A stretch of 64,000 nucleotides of DNA from Chloroflexota bacterium. Its GTDB lineage: Bacteria > Chloroflexota > Anaerolineae > Aggregatilineales > J027. Under the pieces are notes generated by a model that ran no database searches, had not been told where the DNA came from, and saw nothing but the letters and a program-made list of their open reading frames with translations. Made by a program: the position numbers and the translations under genes. The DNA is taken from NCBI GenBank assembly GCA_024434115.1, contig QMIT01000001.1, positions 62,001 through 126,000 on the forward strand, given 5' to 3'. Position 1 is the stretch's first letter. The number at the start of each line of letters is the position of its first letter. Below are positions 34,069-43,336 of the stretch, piece by piece.

Positions 34069-35280
34069 ATGGCGAAAAAACTAGATGGACAGAAAGCGGG
34101 ATTTGGTACAGTGGCGACCCATGCAGGCAAAGAAGTGAATGAGACCCACGCGCATGTTCAGCCGATTTATCAATCTTCAACGTATTGGTTTGATAGTGTA
34201 GAAAGTGGGCAGGCCATCTGGAAAGAGGAACGCGATGGCTATATCTATGGACGACTGAGTAATCCTAATACGGATGCGACGGCGGCAGCAATCGCGGCAT
34301 TGGAGGGCAAAAATCTGTCCCAAGCTCCGTATGGACTGATGTGCGGATCGGGGATGGCGGCGATTAGCATGGTGATTTTGCCGCTGGTCAATGCCGGGGA
34401 CACGATTGTTTCGCAGCAGGCCATTTATGGCTATTCCTATAATTTGTTTGCCTATCATCTCAAAGAAAAGGGTGTGCGGCATGTCGTGTTTGATGGCCCG
34501 AATCTGGATGATTTGGAACGGGTGTTATCCGAAGCCGAAAATGTGAAGGTGGTCTATATCGAAACCCCAGTTAACCCGACGATGGCGCTCACCGATATAC
34601 GCGGGGTGGTCGAACGGGCACAGGCGGTTGGGGCGCGGGTAGTGATTGATAACACCTTTGCCACACCCTATCTGCAACGACCTCTGGAAATGGGGGTAGA
34701 TGTCAGTATCCACAGCACGACCAAATATTTAAGTGGGCATGGGCAGGTGGTTGGCGGGGCGATTATAACTCGGCATGAAGATTTAAATCGGCTTTTCAGA
34801 ACGGCGCTGTTTCATTATGGCGGGGTGGCAGGGCCGATGGATGCTTGGTTGACGCTGTTGGGCTTGCGGACGCTGCATGTACGGATGGAACGACACTGTG
34901 AAAACGCGCTGGCGGTGGCGCTGTTTTTGGAAGGCCATCCGGCGGTCAAGCGGGTTTATTATCCGGGGTTGGCATCGTTTGGGCAGCACGAATTGGCGAA
35001 ACAACAGATGGATGATTTTGGGGCGATGCTGTCATTTGAATTGAAAGGGGGATATGAGGCGGGGGCACGCTTGATGAATCGGGTGCAATTGTGTGAATTG
35101 GCAGTCAGCTTGGGAACGGTGGATACACTGATTCAGCACCCTGCGAGTATGACCCATTTTCGATTGTCACCGAAGGATCGGGCCGCGATGGGGATTGGCG
35201 AAGGCTTGGTGCGGCTGTCGGTGGGGATTGAGGATGTGCAGGATATTATCGCTGATTTGGAGCAGGGGTTGGGAGGGTAG
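34069..35280 (+). CDS. Cys/Met metabolism PLP enzyme, methionine gamma-lyase-like
   Basis: 403 residues from ATG 34069 with GGGGGAT before it. GFGTVATHAGKEVNETHAHVQPIYQSST, YGRLSNPNT, MCGSGMAAISM, VVIDNTFATPYLQRPLEMG and IHSTTKYLSGHGQVVGG (PLP lysine) define the trans-sulfuration family. Features of the methionine gamma-lyase branch are the pairing with an Lrp regulator and overall length. Cystathionine gamma-lyase and homocysteine-active relatives are the alternatives. The final 35 nt overlap the end of the convergent WD40 gene. Confidence 0.88.
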   Translation: MAKKLDGQKAGFGTVATHAGKEVNETHAHVQPIYQSSTYWFDSVESGQAIWKEERDGYIYGRLSNPNTDATAAAIAALEGKNLSQAPYGLMCGSGMAAISMVILPLVNAGDTIVSQQAIYGYSYNLFAYHLKEKGVRHVVFDGPNLDDLERVLSEAENVKVVYIETPVNPTMALTDIRGVVERAQAVGARVVIDNTFATPYLQRPLEMGVDVSIHSTTKYLSGHGQVVGGAIITRHEDLNRLFRTALFHYGGVAGPMDAWLTLLGLRTLHVRMERHCENALAVALFLEGHPAVKRVYYPGLASFGQHELAKQQMDDFGAMLSFELKGGYEAGARLMNRVQLCELAVSLGTVDTLIQHPASMTHFRLSPKDRAAMGIGEGLVRLSVGIEDVQDIIADLEQGLGG

Positions 35281-37225
35281 CAGGGGGAATTTCTCCCAAC
35301 TGCCATACTCGAACAGAGCCATCCCAACTTGAGGCCGCTAAATATGAACCCTCTGGGCTCCATGAAACCCTAGTTACATCATCAGTAAAATTGATAGTGG
35401 TCAGCAACTCACCAGTATCAGCATCCCAAATATGAACGGCGTCAGGGTTTAGGCCGCCATTATTACCACCAATAGCCAAATCGCCTCCATCAGCAATAAA
35501 CTTTCCATCTGGACTCCAAGCCACGCTTATTGGATAGTCCACGCCCGTAGCAGATGTGCCCAAAAGTTGCCCTGTATCAGTAGCCCAAATGCGTAAAGCA
35601 CAATCTGAGAATTGCGAACGACACTTAAAACCAGCAAGAAATTTGCTATCCGGGCTCCAAGCAAGTAAATCCCGTTGACTTTCGTCTTCGAGAGGCAAAA
35701 GAGGTTGATAGCTTTGAGCATCCCATATTTCAACTAGGCCATTTTCCAAAGAGGTTGCAATCATTTGACCATCAGGACTCCAAGCCAAAGAAGACACATT
35801 GGCAAATTTATTGGCAAGGTCGGTTAAGGGATTACCATGAGCGGTATCCCATACAAGTACCCTTGTCGCGTCTCCGATGATATAAACACTGACAATTTTC
35901 TGCTCGTTGGGAATCCACTCAAAGTTAATTACATGCCCTTCATGGGTCAATTGAAGTATTGGACTAGCTTGGAGGTCTTCTACGCTCCACACAAGAATTG
36001 TTTCCGAGAAATAGGAGGCTGTAGCCAAAAACCGACCATCAGAGCTCCACTCAAGACCAATGACAGGGTTTTGCGCTTTTTCGGGCCGAAAAGCTATCAC
36101 TAAGGCTCCCGTAGAAGCATCCAGCACTTTAATTAAGGGCAAATTTCCCAAGCGAGTTGATAAGGCAAGGAATTCGCCATTCGGACTCCACGCTACCTGA
36201 TCAACTTGGGATGAGTGTCCGTCAAACTGATGGATCATCTCATTGGAACTAATATCCCAAATTTCAAGTTGGTTATCCAACCGTGCTATCGTTAAATTCT
36301 TAGCGTTAGGTTGCCAAGCCATTGAAGTTACAGCAGAGGCCGAAATGCTTACTAAATCGCCTTGCGGCTGGTTCGTAGGATAATTCCAAATACGAACGTC
36401 ACCATTTGAAAGGCTTCCCGCCAATTGATTTCCATCACTGTTCCATTCAATGTTGTAAACTCCATCAATAACATCCAAAATCGTAATCACTTCATAGGTT
36501 CTCGCGTCCCAAAAAACAAGTGATTGACGGACAATAGTATTTTCAATATCTGATATAGCGCCAACTAAAACAGCACCATCAGGACTCCAAGTAAGTGCGT
36601 ACACTTCGCCTTCATCACTGGCTAAAATTTGTGCTAAATTTTCTCCAGTGTTGGTGTCCCATAGAGTAATCTTTCCTGATCTACTTGCAGCCGCAAGTTT
36701 TCCATCAACACTCCAACTTAATCCACTTAGAGGCAGCGAGTGACCTTCGAGCGTATATAATAAATCTCCATTTTCTACATCGTATATATGGACTTCGTGG
36801 CCCGCGCTGGCAAGTTTTGTGCCATCAGGACCCCAAGCCAAAAAAGCAGCATCAGTCCTAAAAGTGGTTATGATTTGGCCCGTTAGAATTTCCCAAATAT
36901 CAGTAGTGGAATCAGTGTTGCTTGTAGCGATTCGCTTGCCATCAGGACTCCAAGCAATGCTCACAACGTAGCGAACCTCGGAATTGAAGTGACTTATATC
37001 CTGAAAATCAGGTGTATATGACCATAAGCCTTGCGACCCACCCACAGCTAAAATTCGACCATCAGGACTCCAAGCAATATCTCTGATTAACCCTCTACCT
37101 AAATGCAAAACCTCACGATATTTGGATTGCTTGTCTACTTGGCTTCTTGCTGAATTCACCGCGCCAGAAATTGATAGAAAGCCGATGATAAGGACGATGG
37201 CTATATTTTTCATAGATGTTCTCAT
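35246..37225 (-). CDS. Secreted WD40 protein, two seven-bladed propellers
   Basis: 659 residues. A signal peptide (IAIVLIIGFLSISGAV) comes first; the start may be either of two ATG codons 12 nt apart. Fourteen blades can be counted, each with a W-S-P-D-G-type turn (WSPDGRILA, WSPDGKRIA, WGPDGTKLA, WSVDGKLAA and so on) and W-D at the strand end, enough for two closed propellers. A short Pro/Thr tail ends the protein. WD40 domains bind partners; an enzyme site is not expected. It is convergent with the PLP enzyme gene and overlaps it by 35 nt. Confidence 0.88.
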   Translation of the reverse strand: MRTSMKNIAIVLIIGFLSISGAVNSARSQVDKQSKYREVLHLGRGLIRDIAWSPDGRILAVGGSQGLWSYTPDFQDISHFNSEVRYVVSIAWSPDGKRIATSNTDSTTDIWEILTGQIITTFRTDAAFLAWGPDGTKLASAGHEVHIYDVENGDLLYTLEGHSLPLSGLSWSVDGKLAAASRSGKITLWDTNTGENLAQILASDEGEVYALTWSPDGAVLVGAISDIENTIVRQSLVFWDARTYEVITILDVIDGVYNIEWNSDGNQLAGSLSNGDVRIWNYPTNQPQGDLVSISASAVTSMAWQPNAKNLTIARLDNQLEIWDISSNEMIHQFDGHSSQVDQVAWSPNGEFLALSTRLGNLPLIKVLDASTGALVIAFRPEKAQNPVIGLEWSSDGRFLATASYFSETILVWSVEDLQASPILQLTHEGHVINFEWIPNEQKIVSVYIIGDATRVLVWDTAHGNPLTDLANKFANVSSLAWSPDGQMIATSLENGLVEIWDAQSYQPLLPLEDESQRDLLAWSPDSKFLAGFKCRSQFSDCALRIWATDTGQLLGTSATGVDYPISVAWSPDGKFIADGGDLAIGGNNGGLNPDAVHIWDADTGELLTTINFTDDVTRVSWSPEGSYLAASSWDGSVRVWQLGEIPPATLPTPAPNQR

Positions 37226-37303
37226 GGAACTGCCCTCTAAACTCCATCATGACCTAATAAGGCCCGTCTTTGCACTCTCAAAATGACTAAGAATGGATTT
37301 TTT

Positions 37304-38599
37304 TTACTGCCCACACGTCACATTGGCGAGGTGTTCTTCGTAGGTGACGGAATAGGCGATGCCTGTGCCGTCGCAGCGGGATGTGAAATACATATAGCCC
37401 GTTTGGGCAGGGTTGGCGGCGGCTTGCAGTGCAGTCAGGCCGGGACTGCTGATAGGGGTGGGGGTCAGGCCCGCATGAAGGTTGGTGTTGTAGGGGATGT
37501 CTATGCCTGTCATGCCACAGCAAATGTGCGGCCACCAATCGCCGGGAGTCCCTAAGCCATACATAAGGGTGACGGTTGCACCTAGACCTTTGCCTGCCGC
37601 CAGCCGATTATGAAAGACGCTGCTGACGAAGGGCTGTTCACTTGGCATATTGACTTCGCGCTGGATGATAGAGGCCAAAATCACGGTTTGATAGAGGGTG
37701 TAGCCGGGGGCGACCAATCCACTGGCATTCGCACCAAAGGCATCCAGCATCATATCGCGGAAGGCTTCGGTGGTGGTGTCGTTTTGCAGAGTATACGTGC
37801 CGGGGAACATGAAGCCCTCTAAGCCCGATCCGGCTGGCACGGAGGCCAGAAAATCACGCGGGGGGATGGCGGCACTGCGACCCGTCACAGCCATAAAATC
37901 CGCACCCGTGAAAGCGACAGGGGTGCTGTTGATGGCATCGGCGATTTGTTCCAGACGCCAACCGGGTTTGACTTCGATGGTGCAGGGGCAGTTTGCATTG
38001 CGATGTGTGCCTGCTGGTAATCCTGCTACGACGGGCTGGGAAGGTGGGGCTTGATCCGCCGCGCCGGGGGGCAGCCATAGGGTTTGTCCGATGGTCAAAA
38101 ATGAAGTGGTGAGGCAGTTGGCGGCCAGAATTTCATCCACTGACGCTGGATTGCCCGCTCGACCCGCTCCTAGCTGGAAGGCAAACAGAGTATCCCCGTC
38201 TTGTACCCTATAACTGACCCAGCCTTCAGGTGGGGGACAGGTGACAGTGGCAGGGGTGACTGGTAAAAGCGTGGCAGTTGATATAGACGTTGAGACGGTT
38301 GGAATTTGGGCAATCGCAGTGGGGGGCACTTGCGTCACTGTTGGTGTGATGGTGGGAGAGGCCGTTTGGGTGTGCGTATGGGTCGGCAGGGGCGTGAAGG
38401 TGGGGAGACGGGTGACATCCATCACGACAGGCAAGGGGTTTTCCTCCGTCTCAATATCGGACGGGTCGTTTTTGTCGTTTGATACGACGACCCCGGCAAG
38501 AATGCCCATTGTAATGGCGCTGGTGAGGGCGATTGCAAGGCCAAACCATGCCCACCCCGGCAGCAATGACGCAAAGTGTGTTAGGAGATTGTTTTTCAT
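37304..38599 (-). CDS. MltG-like lytic transglycosylase with stalk and LysM domain
   Basis: 431 residues from ATG 38599 (MKNNLLTHFASLL). One membrane helix (about 16-40) is followed by a Thr/Pro stalk, a LysM peptidoglycan-binding domain (YRVQDGDTLFAFQL to LWLPPG, about 127-180) and an MltG/YceG domain (about 205-431). Here IEVKPGWRLEQIADAIN, FMFPGTYTL, ILASIIQREV and VFHNRL-AAGKGLG match the family; the glutamate of IIQREV is the expected catalytic residue. MltG cuts nascent glycan strands next to the synthesis machinery. Insertion of a LysM between stalk and catalytic domain is not the E. coli layout. Confidence 0.85.
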   Translation of the reverse strand: MKNNLLTHFASLLPGWAWFGLAIALTSAITMGILAGVVVSNDKNDPSDIETEENPLPVVMDVTRLPTFTPLPTHTHTQTASPTITPTVTQVPPTAIAQIPTVSTSISTATLLPVTPATVTCPPPEGWVSYRVQDGDTLFAFQLGAGRAGNPASVDEILAANCLTTSFLTIGQTLWLPPGAADQAPPSQPVVAGLPAGTHRNANCPCTIEVKPGWRLEQIADAINSTPVAFTGADFMAVTGRSAAIPPRDFLASVPAGSGLEGFMFPGTYTLQNDTTTEAFRDMMLDAFGANASGLVAPGYTLYQTVILASIIQREVNMPSEQPFVSSVFHNRLAAGKGLGATVTLMYGLGTPGDWWPHICCGMTGIDIPYNTNLHAGLTPTPISSPGLTALQAAANPAQTGYMYFTSRCDGTGIAYSVTYEEHLANVTCGQ

Positions 38600-38708
38600 G
38601 GCGTGACATTTTAACGTGTAGCTGAATGCGGTCAAGACGGGAAACCACTAATAATAAAGTTAAAATTGAGATGATGGGTAAACTTTACAAAAAATTCATA
38701 AATGGCGC

Positions 38709-38737
38709 TTGATTCTCTCTATACTTCATTGTACACT
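38709..38737 (+). promoter_or_regulatory. Probable sigma-70 promoter of pilin genes
   Basis: TTGATT (38709-38714), 17-bp spacer, TACACT (38732-38737). It lies 45 bp before the first pilin start and is the only good pair in the gap from 38600. Confidence 0.5.
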
Positions 38738-38781
38738 GTATTCATCATCTGCAATTTTCCATCTATTTGAGGAGATCCAAC

Positions 38782-38928
38782 ATGCTGTATCTGCCACGTG
38801 AAAAAGGCCAAGGCCTCGTTGAATATGCTCTGATTCTCGTTCTGGTTGCCGTCGTCGTGATTATCATCTTGATTGTCCTCGGCCCAGCCATTGGTAACAT
38901 TTTCAGCAGCATCATTAGTTCGCTGTAA
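38782..38928 (+). CDS. Flp-type pilin 1
   Basis: 48 residues from ATG 38782 with GAGGAG 7 nt before it. The sequence MLYLPREKGQGLVEYALIL followed by a very hydrophobic helix (VAVVVIIILIVLG) and a short polar end IFSSIISSL is the Flp/Fap pilin plan: basic leader, glycine, then G-L-V-E-Y with the +5 glutamate. Prepilin peptidase would cut after a glycine near residue 9-11. It is among the shortest pilin forms. No tad assembly genes are in the window. A terminator follows, then a close paralog. Confidence 0.8.
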   Translation: MLYLPREKGQGLVEYALILVLVAVVVIIILIVLGPAIGNIFSSIISSL

Positions 38929-38955
38929 TCGCAGAACGCTCGACTCAAAGTCTAA

Positions 38956-38982
38956 ACCCTCGGCTTGTGCCGGGGGTTTTTT
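38956..38982 (+). terminator. Terminator after pilin 1
   Basis: ACCCTCGGC, loop TTGT, GCCGGGGGT with T-run to 38982. The pilin 2 terminator has the same ACCCTCGG and CCGGGGGT arms. Confidence 0.85.
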
Positions 38983-39023
38983 CATACTGAAGCAAAGGAG
39001 AAGTTGACAAAGGAGCAAGGCCC

Positions 39024-39179
39024 ATGTCCGCTTGGTTGAAGAAAAATCAAGGTGGGCAGGGATTGGTGGAGTATGCCTTAATTATTATGCTGGTTGCGCT
39101 TATCGTAATCATCGTGCTGGTCGTACTCGGCCCCGGCGTTGGGAATTTATACTCCTCTGCCGTGAATGCCCTGCCATAA
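39024..39179 (+). CDS. Flp-type pilin 2
   Basis: 51 residues from ATG 39024 with AAAGGAG 8 nt before it. It reads MSAWLKKNQGGQGLVEYAL, then a hydrophobic helix (IIMLVALIVIIVLVVLG) and a short end GNLYSSAVNALP. It differs from pilin 1 in the leader (Lys-rich) and the tail but keeps GQGLVEYALI and LGPxxGN, so it is a duplicate. A terminator separates the two genes, which suggests separate or partly separate expression. Confidence 0.8.
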   Translation: MSAWLKKNQGGQGLVEYALIIMLVALIVIIVLVVLGPGVGNLYSSAVNALP

Positions 39180-39203
39180 CACGAAATTATCCAGAACTCA
39201 TTA

Positions 39204-39233
39204 ACCCTCGGCGTTATCTCCGGGGGTTTTTTT
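39204..39233 (+). terminator. Terminator after pilin 2
   Basis: ACCCTCGG, loop CGTTATCT, CCGGGGGT, then a T-run that touches the stop codon of the convergent DUF2723 gene at 39232. Confidence 0.85.
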
Positions 39234-41139
39234 ATGGTTCACATTGGACGGGCAGAGTTTGGACGCTGTAGTTTTGGAAAGTCTCGTCGGCGAGTTGTTC
39301 ATATAGGCCGAAGCGTACACTATGCCCATTTGAGTGGCGTGGTAGAGGATATACATCCGTCACGATTTCGTTGGGCAGCCAATCGGTCATGGGTCGCCAA
39401 CCGTAAATGGGAGCGGACTGGTCGGCTTGGTCAATGACTTTCCCGTTTGCATCTAATAAATGCACCATGATGTGTAAATTGCGGGATGGTGTTTCCGCTG
39501 CGGCCCACTCTACGGTTAGGACAATCTGTTGACGGGTGCAGGTGATTTGGGCATCTAGCGCGATGACGGGAACGGGGGCATCAAAATCAGCGGGTAGGGT
39601 AACGGGTGTTTCAGCCAAGCGGGGTAGGGTATCAATCTGCACCAGATAGGGGGCGACGGCTCGCAAATAAATTTTTGTGCTGATACGGTTTTCCCACCAC
39701 GTAATGGGTTGATTAAAGAAGGTGTATTCAGGGGTAATCAATGGCCCTTGTTGCAATAGGGCATCAAAATCGGCTTTATGGTCGGCGCGGCGAATCTGGG
39801 TTAATTGATGTTCGACATCCTGAGCGAAGCCAACGGCATAAAAACGCGGCCCCCATGCCAGCATGAAAGTGGAATTAGGCGGAGCTTTTTCGGCAAGGGC
39901 AATGGTATCCAGACCTGTGCGGTCATGGGTGATGTCATGTACAAAATTGTGGTTCTGGTCGTATAGCCATAGACTGAAGTAGATTGGGGCGGCGATTAGG
40001 GCGGCATAGGCAGCGAACGGTAGTTTAGTCGACCAACGAGGGGGCTGTCTATCTTGGCGATTGTGTATCAAGGCCTCATCTGCCAAAAACAGCCAACCGA
40101 AAGCGAATGCCAATTGTACGGCGAAGATGTTGGGGGCAAGAACATCGCTAAAAAGACCTACGGCGAAGATGTAATTAGGTATCCCTGCCAAAATGAGCGT
40201 TATGCTGGGACGCCGATACTGAGGATTTCGCAAGGCAATGCCTAACCCCAGCAACCCCAGCAAAATCCCCGGAATGCTCACTCCTTGCACAAAAATGTTG
40301 TTGATTTTGTCGAAATTTTGTTGGAAGGCGTGTTGAGAGTCTGGCAAGCCAAAAAAATGATCGGCTTCTTTTCCCATAAACTGCTGCCAAAACCCCGATA
40401 GTGTATTGGGTTCACCATAGACCCATGTCGCGTCGGTGTTGGCACGGAGCGGGAGATACAGGTAGGGTAGAAAACCGATCAAACCAAGCAGGAGTGCCGC
40501 TATCACCATCGGTGGTTTGCGGAGCAGGGGTTTTACATCGGGCCATGTGGCATAGAGGAGGGCAGGGATCAACAGCGTAATAGTACGGTGATGAAAGACG
40601 CCGATGCCCCCGATGAAAGCGAGCCAAAGGATACGGTGTCGAATGGGTTTGCGCCAGAGGGCCACCAGTAAGAGGAGGATTTGTATTAGAAAGGTGAATG
40701 AATAGACCTCGGCAACGACGTTGTGTACCCACACAAACCGCGTGAGGCCAAGCACGAAGGTCATACCAGCGCCGAGAATGGGTTTTTGAGTGAGGTGAGT
40801 CGCCAATAGGTAGATCAAGATCAGAGCCACCCCGCCCCATAACCATGAGACAAGTGCCGGGGCGGTGGTGGCAGAGACCCCCATCAGCTTTAGCCCCGCA
40901 ACGATTCCGCTACTGAGCATCACATAAAGGGGGTAGCCAGTAGGATGCAGCGTGCCCCACGTGTTGAGAACAGCTTGGGTCTCGCCTACATCGATCATCA
41001 TAATGTGCGACGAGCCGTTGATGATGGTTTGGAAGGTGGGGCGGTAGATCAGCGACAAAGCCATCAAAACAATAGTGACGAGCAGCACCAATGCCGTGCT
41101 TGGGTTCAATACTTTGGCTTGCAGGGTCGCTGATTTCAT
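39232..41139 (-). CDS. DUF2723-type membrane glycosyltransferase-like protein
   Basis: 635 residues with about eleven membrane helices (about 15-410) and an outside C-terminal domain (about 430-635). The first loop MIDVGETQAVLNTWGTLHPTGYPLYVML contains the D-x-G-E-x-Q and HPTGYPLY motifs of DUF2723, a GT-C-fold family related to protein O-mannosyltransferases. It would move a sugar from polyprenyl phosphate to an outside acceptor. It begins 5 nt after the coiled-coil methyltransferase gene and is the last gene of the glycan operon. Confidence 0.85.
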   Translation of the reverse strand: MKSATLQAKVLNPSTALVLLVTIVLMALSLIYRPTFQTIINGSSHIMMIDVGETQAVLNTWGTLHPTGYPLYVMLSSGIVAGLKLMGVSATTAPALVSWLWGGVALILIYLLATHLTQKPILGAGMTFVLGLTRFVWVHNVVAEVYSFTFLIQILLLLVALWRKPIRHRILWLAFIGGIGVFHHRTITLLIPALLYATWPDVKPLLRKPPMVIAALLLGLIGFLPYLYLPLRANTDATWVYGEPNTLSGFWQQFMGKEADHFFGLPDSQHAFQQNFDKINNIFVQGVSIPGILLGLLGLGIALRNPQYRRPSITLILAGIPNYIFAVGLFSDVLAPNIFAVQLAFAFGWLFLADEALIHNRQDRQPPRWSTKLPFAAYAALIAAPIYFSLWLYDQNHNFVHDITHDRTGLDTIALAEKAPPNSTFMLAWGPRFYAVGFAQDVEHQLTQIRRADHKADFDALLQQGPLITPEYTFFNQPITWWENRISTKIYLRAVAPYLVQIDTLPRLAETPVTLPADFDAPVPVIALDAQITCTRQQIVLTVEWAAAETPSRNLHIMVHLLDANGKVIDQADQSAPIYGWRPMTDWLPNEIVTDVYPLPRHSNGHSVRFGLYEQLADETFQNYSVQTLPVQCEP

Positions 41140-41144
41140 GAAAT

Positions 41145-42443
41145 CTATTGAGATGACCGCCGTCGCAGTCGCTGATCCGCTTTATAGGCGAAAGTTTGTT
41201 TAATCGTCTGCAGTTCGGTCTGCTGCTGGTCAATGGTGGCTTTGGCCGCTGTTAATTGCTCCAAAGCAGCCGCGAGTTCGGCTTCGCGGGCTTTCAAAAT
41301 TTCCATTATGCTGTCCCGTTGCGATTCGGCGGCGCTGCGGGTGGCGTTTAATACCTCATGCACGGCAGCAAGCTCGGTATCTTTCGTTTTGACCATTCCT
41401 TCAAGGGCGGCGATGGTTTTTTTTGTTTCGGCTAATTCTTGTTCACGGTCACCGACCAGCGTCTTGAGGGCGGAGGCGTATTCTTCGGTGCGTTTGATGT
41501 TGTCATGCAGGCTTTGGCGCTCCTCCTCCCACTGGCGACTTTGCAAATCGAGTGCTGCGGAAACCGCCGCCGAAGACTCGGAGATTTTCCAAAAGCTGCC
41601 ACTTAGATCAGGCCCGGATTGTGCCGCTTGTTGAAGAGGGATGGATTCTTTCTTACCGGCATCGGAGGCATTTTCAATCCCTTGATCTACCCGACGGGAA
41701 ATTTCCAGTGCCTCATTGTAGACAGCAATGCCCGTTAAATAGCCCCGGTTGGAGTAGATGGCGGTGTGCTCGACCTCGAACTGCCCCTCATAGAACAATG
41801 CCTTAAGCGCGGCCATATTCGGGCCAACTTTGTTGGTGTGGTCACCGAGCAGCGAGTCACCGGGATAGAATTGGATGAGGGCGACATTTTCTAACAGCGG
41901 GGCAACGTCGGCCAATTTCGCCGACGTGCCATTGGGTAGAGTCACAAAATTATCAATCAGGTGGCTTTCGACAAAAACTTTGCCGCCCAATTTAGTGACG
42001 GAGCGCACGTGTTCAATCGCCAGCATGGGGTTGCGGAGGTGATAGAGCAGGCCCAAGAATAATACAATGTCGAAGGTGCCATGTATCTCTGGTGAGAGAT
42101 TGTAGATATTTTCGACCAGATAAGTGGCCTTGCTGCCGAGGATTTTGCTGGCAATGGGGAAACCCGTATTTTCGACTTGAACATAATCAATCCCCACCAC
42201 CTCAGCCCCGCGTCGTTCAAGCTCAAAGGTGAAAAAACCATCACGGCAACTGATGTCCAGTACGCGCAGACCCGTGCAATCTTGCGGCAGACCAAGCGCA
42301 TCCAATTCGGCAAGGGTGTGTTCTGAGTGATTCGTGCCGGGGGTGACGATGCCGCCGGGAAGCGTGATGCGGTGATACCACCCGGTAAACGAATCTACGA
42401 GACGGCGAATTTCGGCTGGGTCGGTGATCGCAGGGTTGGTCAT
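41145..42443 (-). CDS. Methyltransferase with long C-terminal coiled coil
   Basis: 432 residues. Residues about 15-250 are a SAM methyltransferase of the CmoB-like group: GLRVLDISCRDGFFTFELERRGAEVVGIDY (SAM loop) and FDIVLFLGLLYHLRNPM. About 60% of this part is shared with the 43337 protein. Residues about 295-425 form a continuous coiled coil with heptads (QSLHDNIKRTEEYASALKTL to QTELQTIKQTF). In E. coli O9a WbdD, a methyltransferase with a C-terminal coiled coil acts as a chain-length ruler for a polysaccharide. A similar role is an inference. It follows the 42447 gene by 3 nt. Confidence 0.8.
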   Translation of the reverse strand: MTNPAITDPAEIRRLVDSFTGWYHRITLPGGIVTPGTNHSEHTLAELDALGLPQDCTGLRVLDISCRDGFFTFELERRGAEVVGIDYVQVENTGFPIASKILGSKATYLVENIYNLSPEIHGTFDIVLFLGLLYHLRNPMLAIEHVRSVTKLGGKVFVESHLIDNFVTLPNGTSAKLADVAPLLENVALIQFYPGDSLLGDHTNKVGPNMAALKALFYEGQFEVEHTAIYSNRGYLTGIAVYNEALEISRRVDQGIENASDAGKKESIPLQQAAQSGPDLSGSFWKISESSAAVSAALDLQSRQWEEERQSLHDNIKRTEEYASALKTLVGDREQELAETKKTIAALEGMVKTKDTELAAVHEVLNATRSAAESQRDSIMEILKAREAELAAALEQLTAAKATIDQQQTELQTIKQTFAYKADQRLRRRSSQ

Positions 42444-42446
42444 GGT

Positions 42447-43298
42447 TTATTCCTTCTGCAAAACCACAATGTCTTGATAGCTTAACATGCCCCGTAACAG
42501 GTAGTTGCGAACGGTAAAGAATTGACCCCAATGCTTCATAATATAGCTTTTTTGATGAAACATGGAATGGTAAAAATCTGGGAAAACGCCCGTCCATTCA
42601 TCATCTGAGGCAAAACAAAAACCATTTTCTTCATAGGCCATGACATGGTGGATCATGGCGGGAAGATCAGGAGCGCTATTATAGAAACTTTGCCACGCAA
42701 AATCACCATGTATGGTTAATAGAAGTACCGCGCCGGGTTTTGTAACTCTTTTTAGCTCGCCCAACCACGCATCTTGGTACTTTTCGTCCAGATGGCTAAA
42801 CACACTGTGGGCATAGACCAGATCAAACTGCTCATCGGCATAGTTGAGTGGGGGTAATCCTTGATTTACCTCATATTGAGCATAGCGAATATGCTTTTTG
42901 CTCCAATTGATGGCTAACTCGTCAATGTCCGTGCCATAGAGTTTGGCCGTCCGGCTGCGGTCTTTCATCCATCGCATGATACGTCCGCAGCCCACCCCAA
43001 AATCCAAAATACTGTGGAAGTCGGTATAGGCCTTGCCGATGGACTGAAGGGCGGCTTCGAAGTCACGACGCGATTCTTTCCCCGTGCGATTAAAGCGCTT
43101 GACGTCATAGTCTCCTGCGACACGATAACGCAAGTGAGGCGGGGGCATGGGTGGGGTGCCGCCTTGTGGCAGCTGTGAAAGCCAAAAGAGTATATCTTTT
43201 GGATATTGGCGGAATGATTTACGAGTGGTATCCCACCAATAACGCTCCTCTGGCGTCATGTCATCGGTGAGGTGATTAAACAGATATTTGAGCTGCAT
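42447..43298 (-). CDS. Class I SAM-dependent methyltransferase
   Basis: 283 residues. SILDFGVGCGRIMRWMKD is the SAM-binding loop, YGTDIDELAINWSKKHI the acidic strand, and FDLVYAHSVFSHLDEKYQDAWLGELKRVTKPGA the post-I region. The C-terminal part (YHSMFHQKSYIMKHWGQFF) fits the branch of methyltransferases found in cell-surface glycan clusters. No membrane helix. It stands between two other methyltransferases of the operon with short gaps (38 and 3 nt). The methylated atom is unknown. Confidence 0.85.
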   Translation of the reverse strand: MQLKYLFNHLTDDMTPEERYWWDTTRKSFRQYPKDILFWLSQLPQGGTPPMPPPHLRYRVAGDYDVKRFNRTGKESRRDFEAALQSIGKAYTDFHSILDFGVGCGRIMRWMKDRSRTAKLYGTDIDELAINWSKKHIRYAQYEVNQGLPPLNYADEQFDLVYAHSVFSHLDEKYQDAWLGELKRVTKPGAVLLLTIHGDFAWQSFYNSAPDLPAMIHHVMAYEENGFCFASDDEWTGVFPDFYHSMFHQKSYIMKHWGQFFTVRNYLLRGMLSYQDIVVLQKE

Positions 43299-43336
43299 GT
43301 GTGGCTTTCTGAGTACACAGAATAATTTTGCGGACT

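Noticed and set aside
35300..37150. Regular recurring motif of about 120 bp
   Set aside because: It codes the W-S-P-D-G turns of WD40 blades and is explained by the protein.
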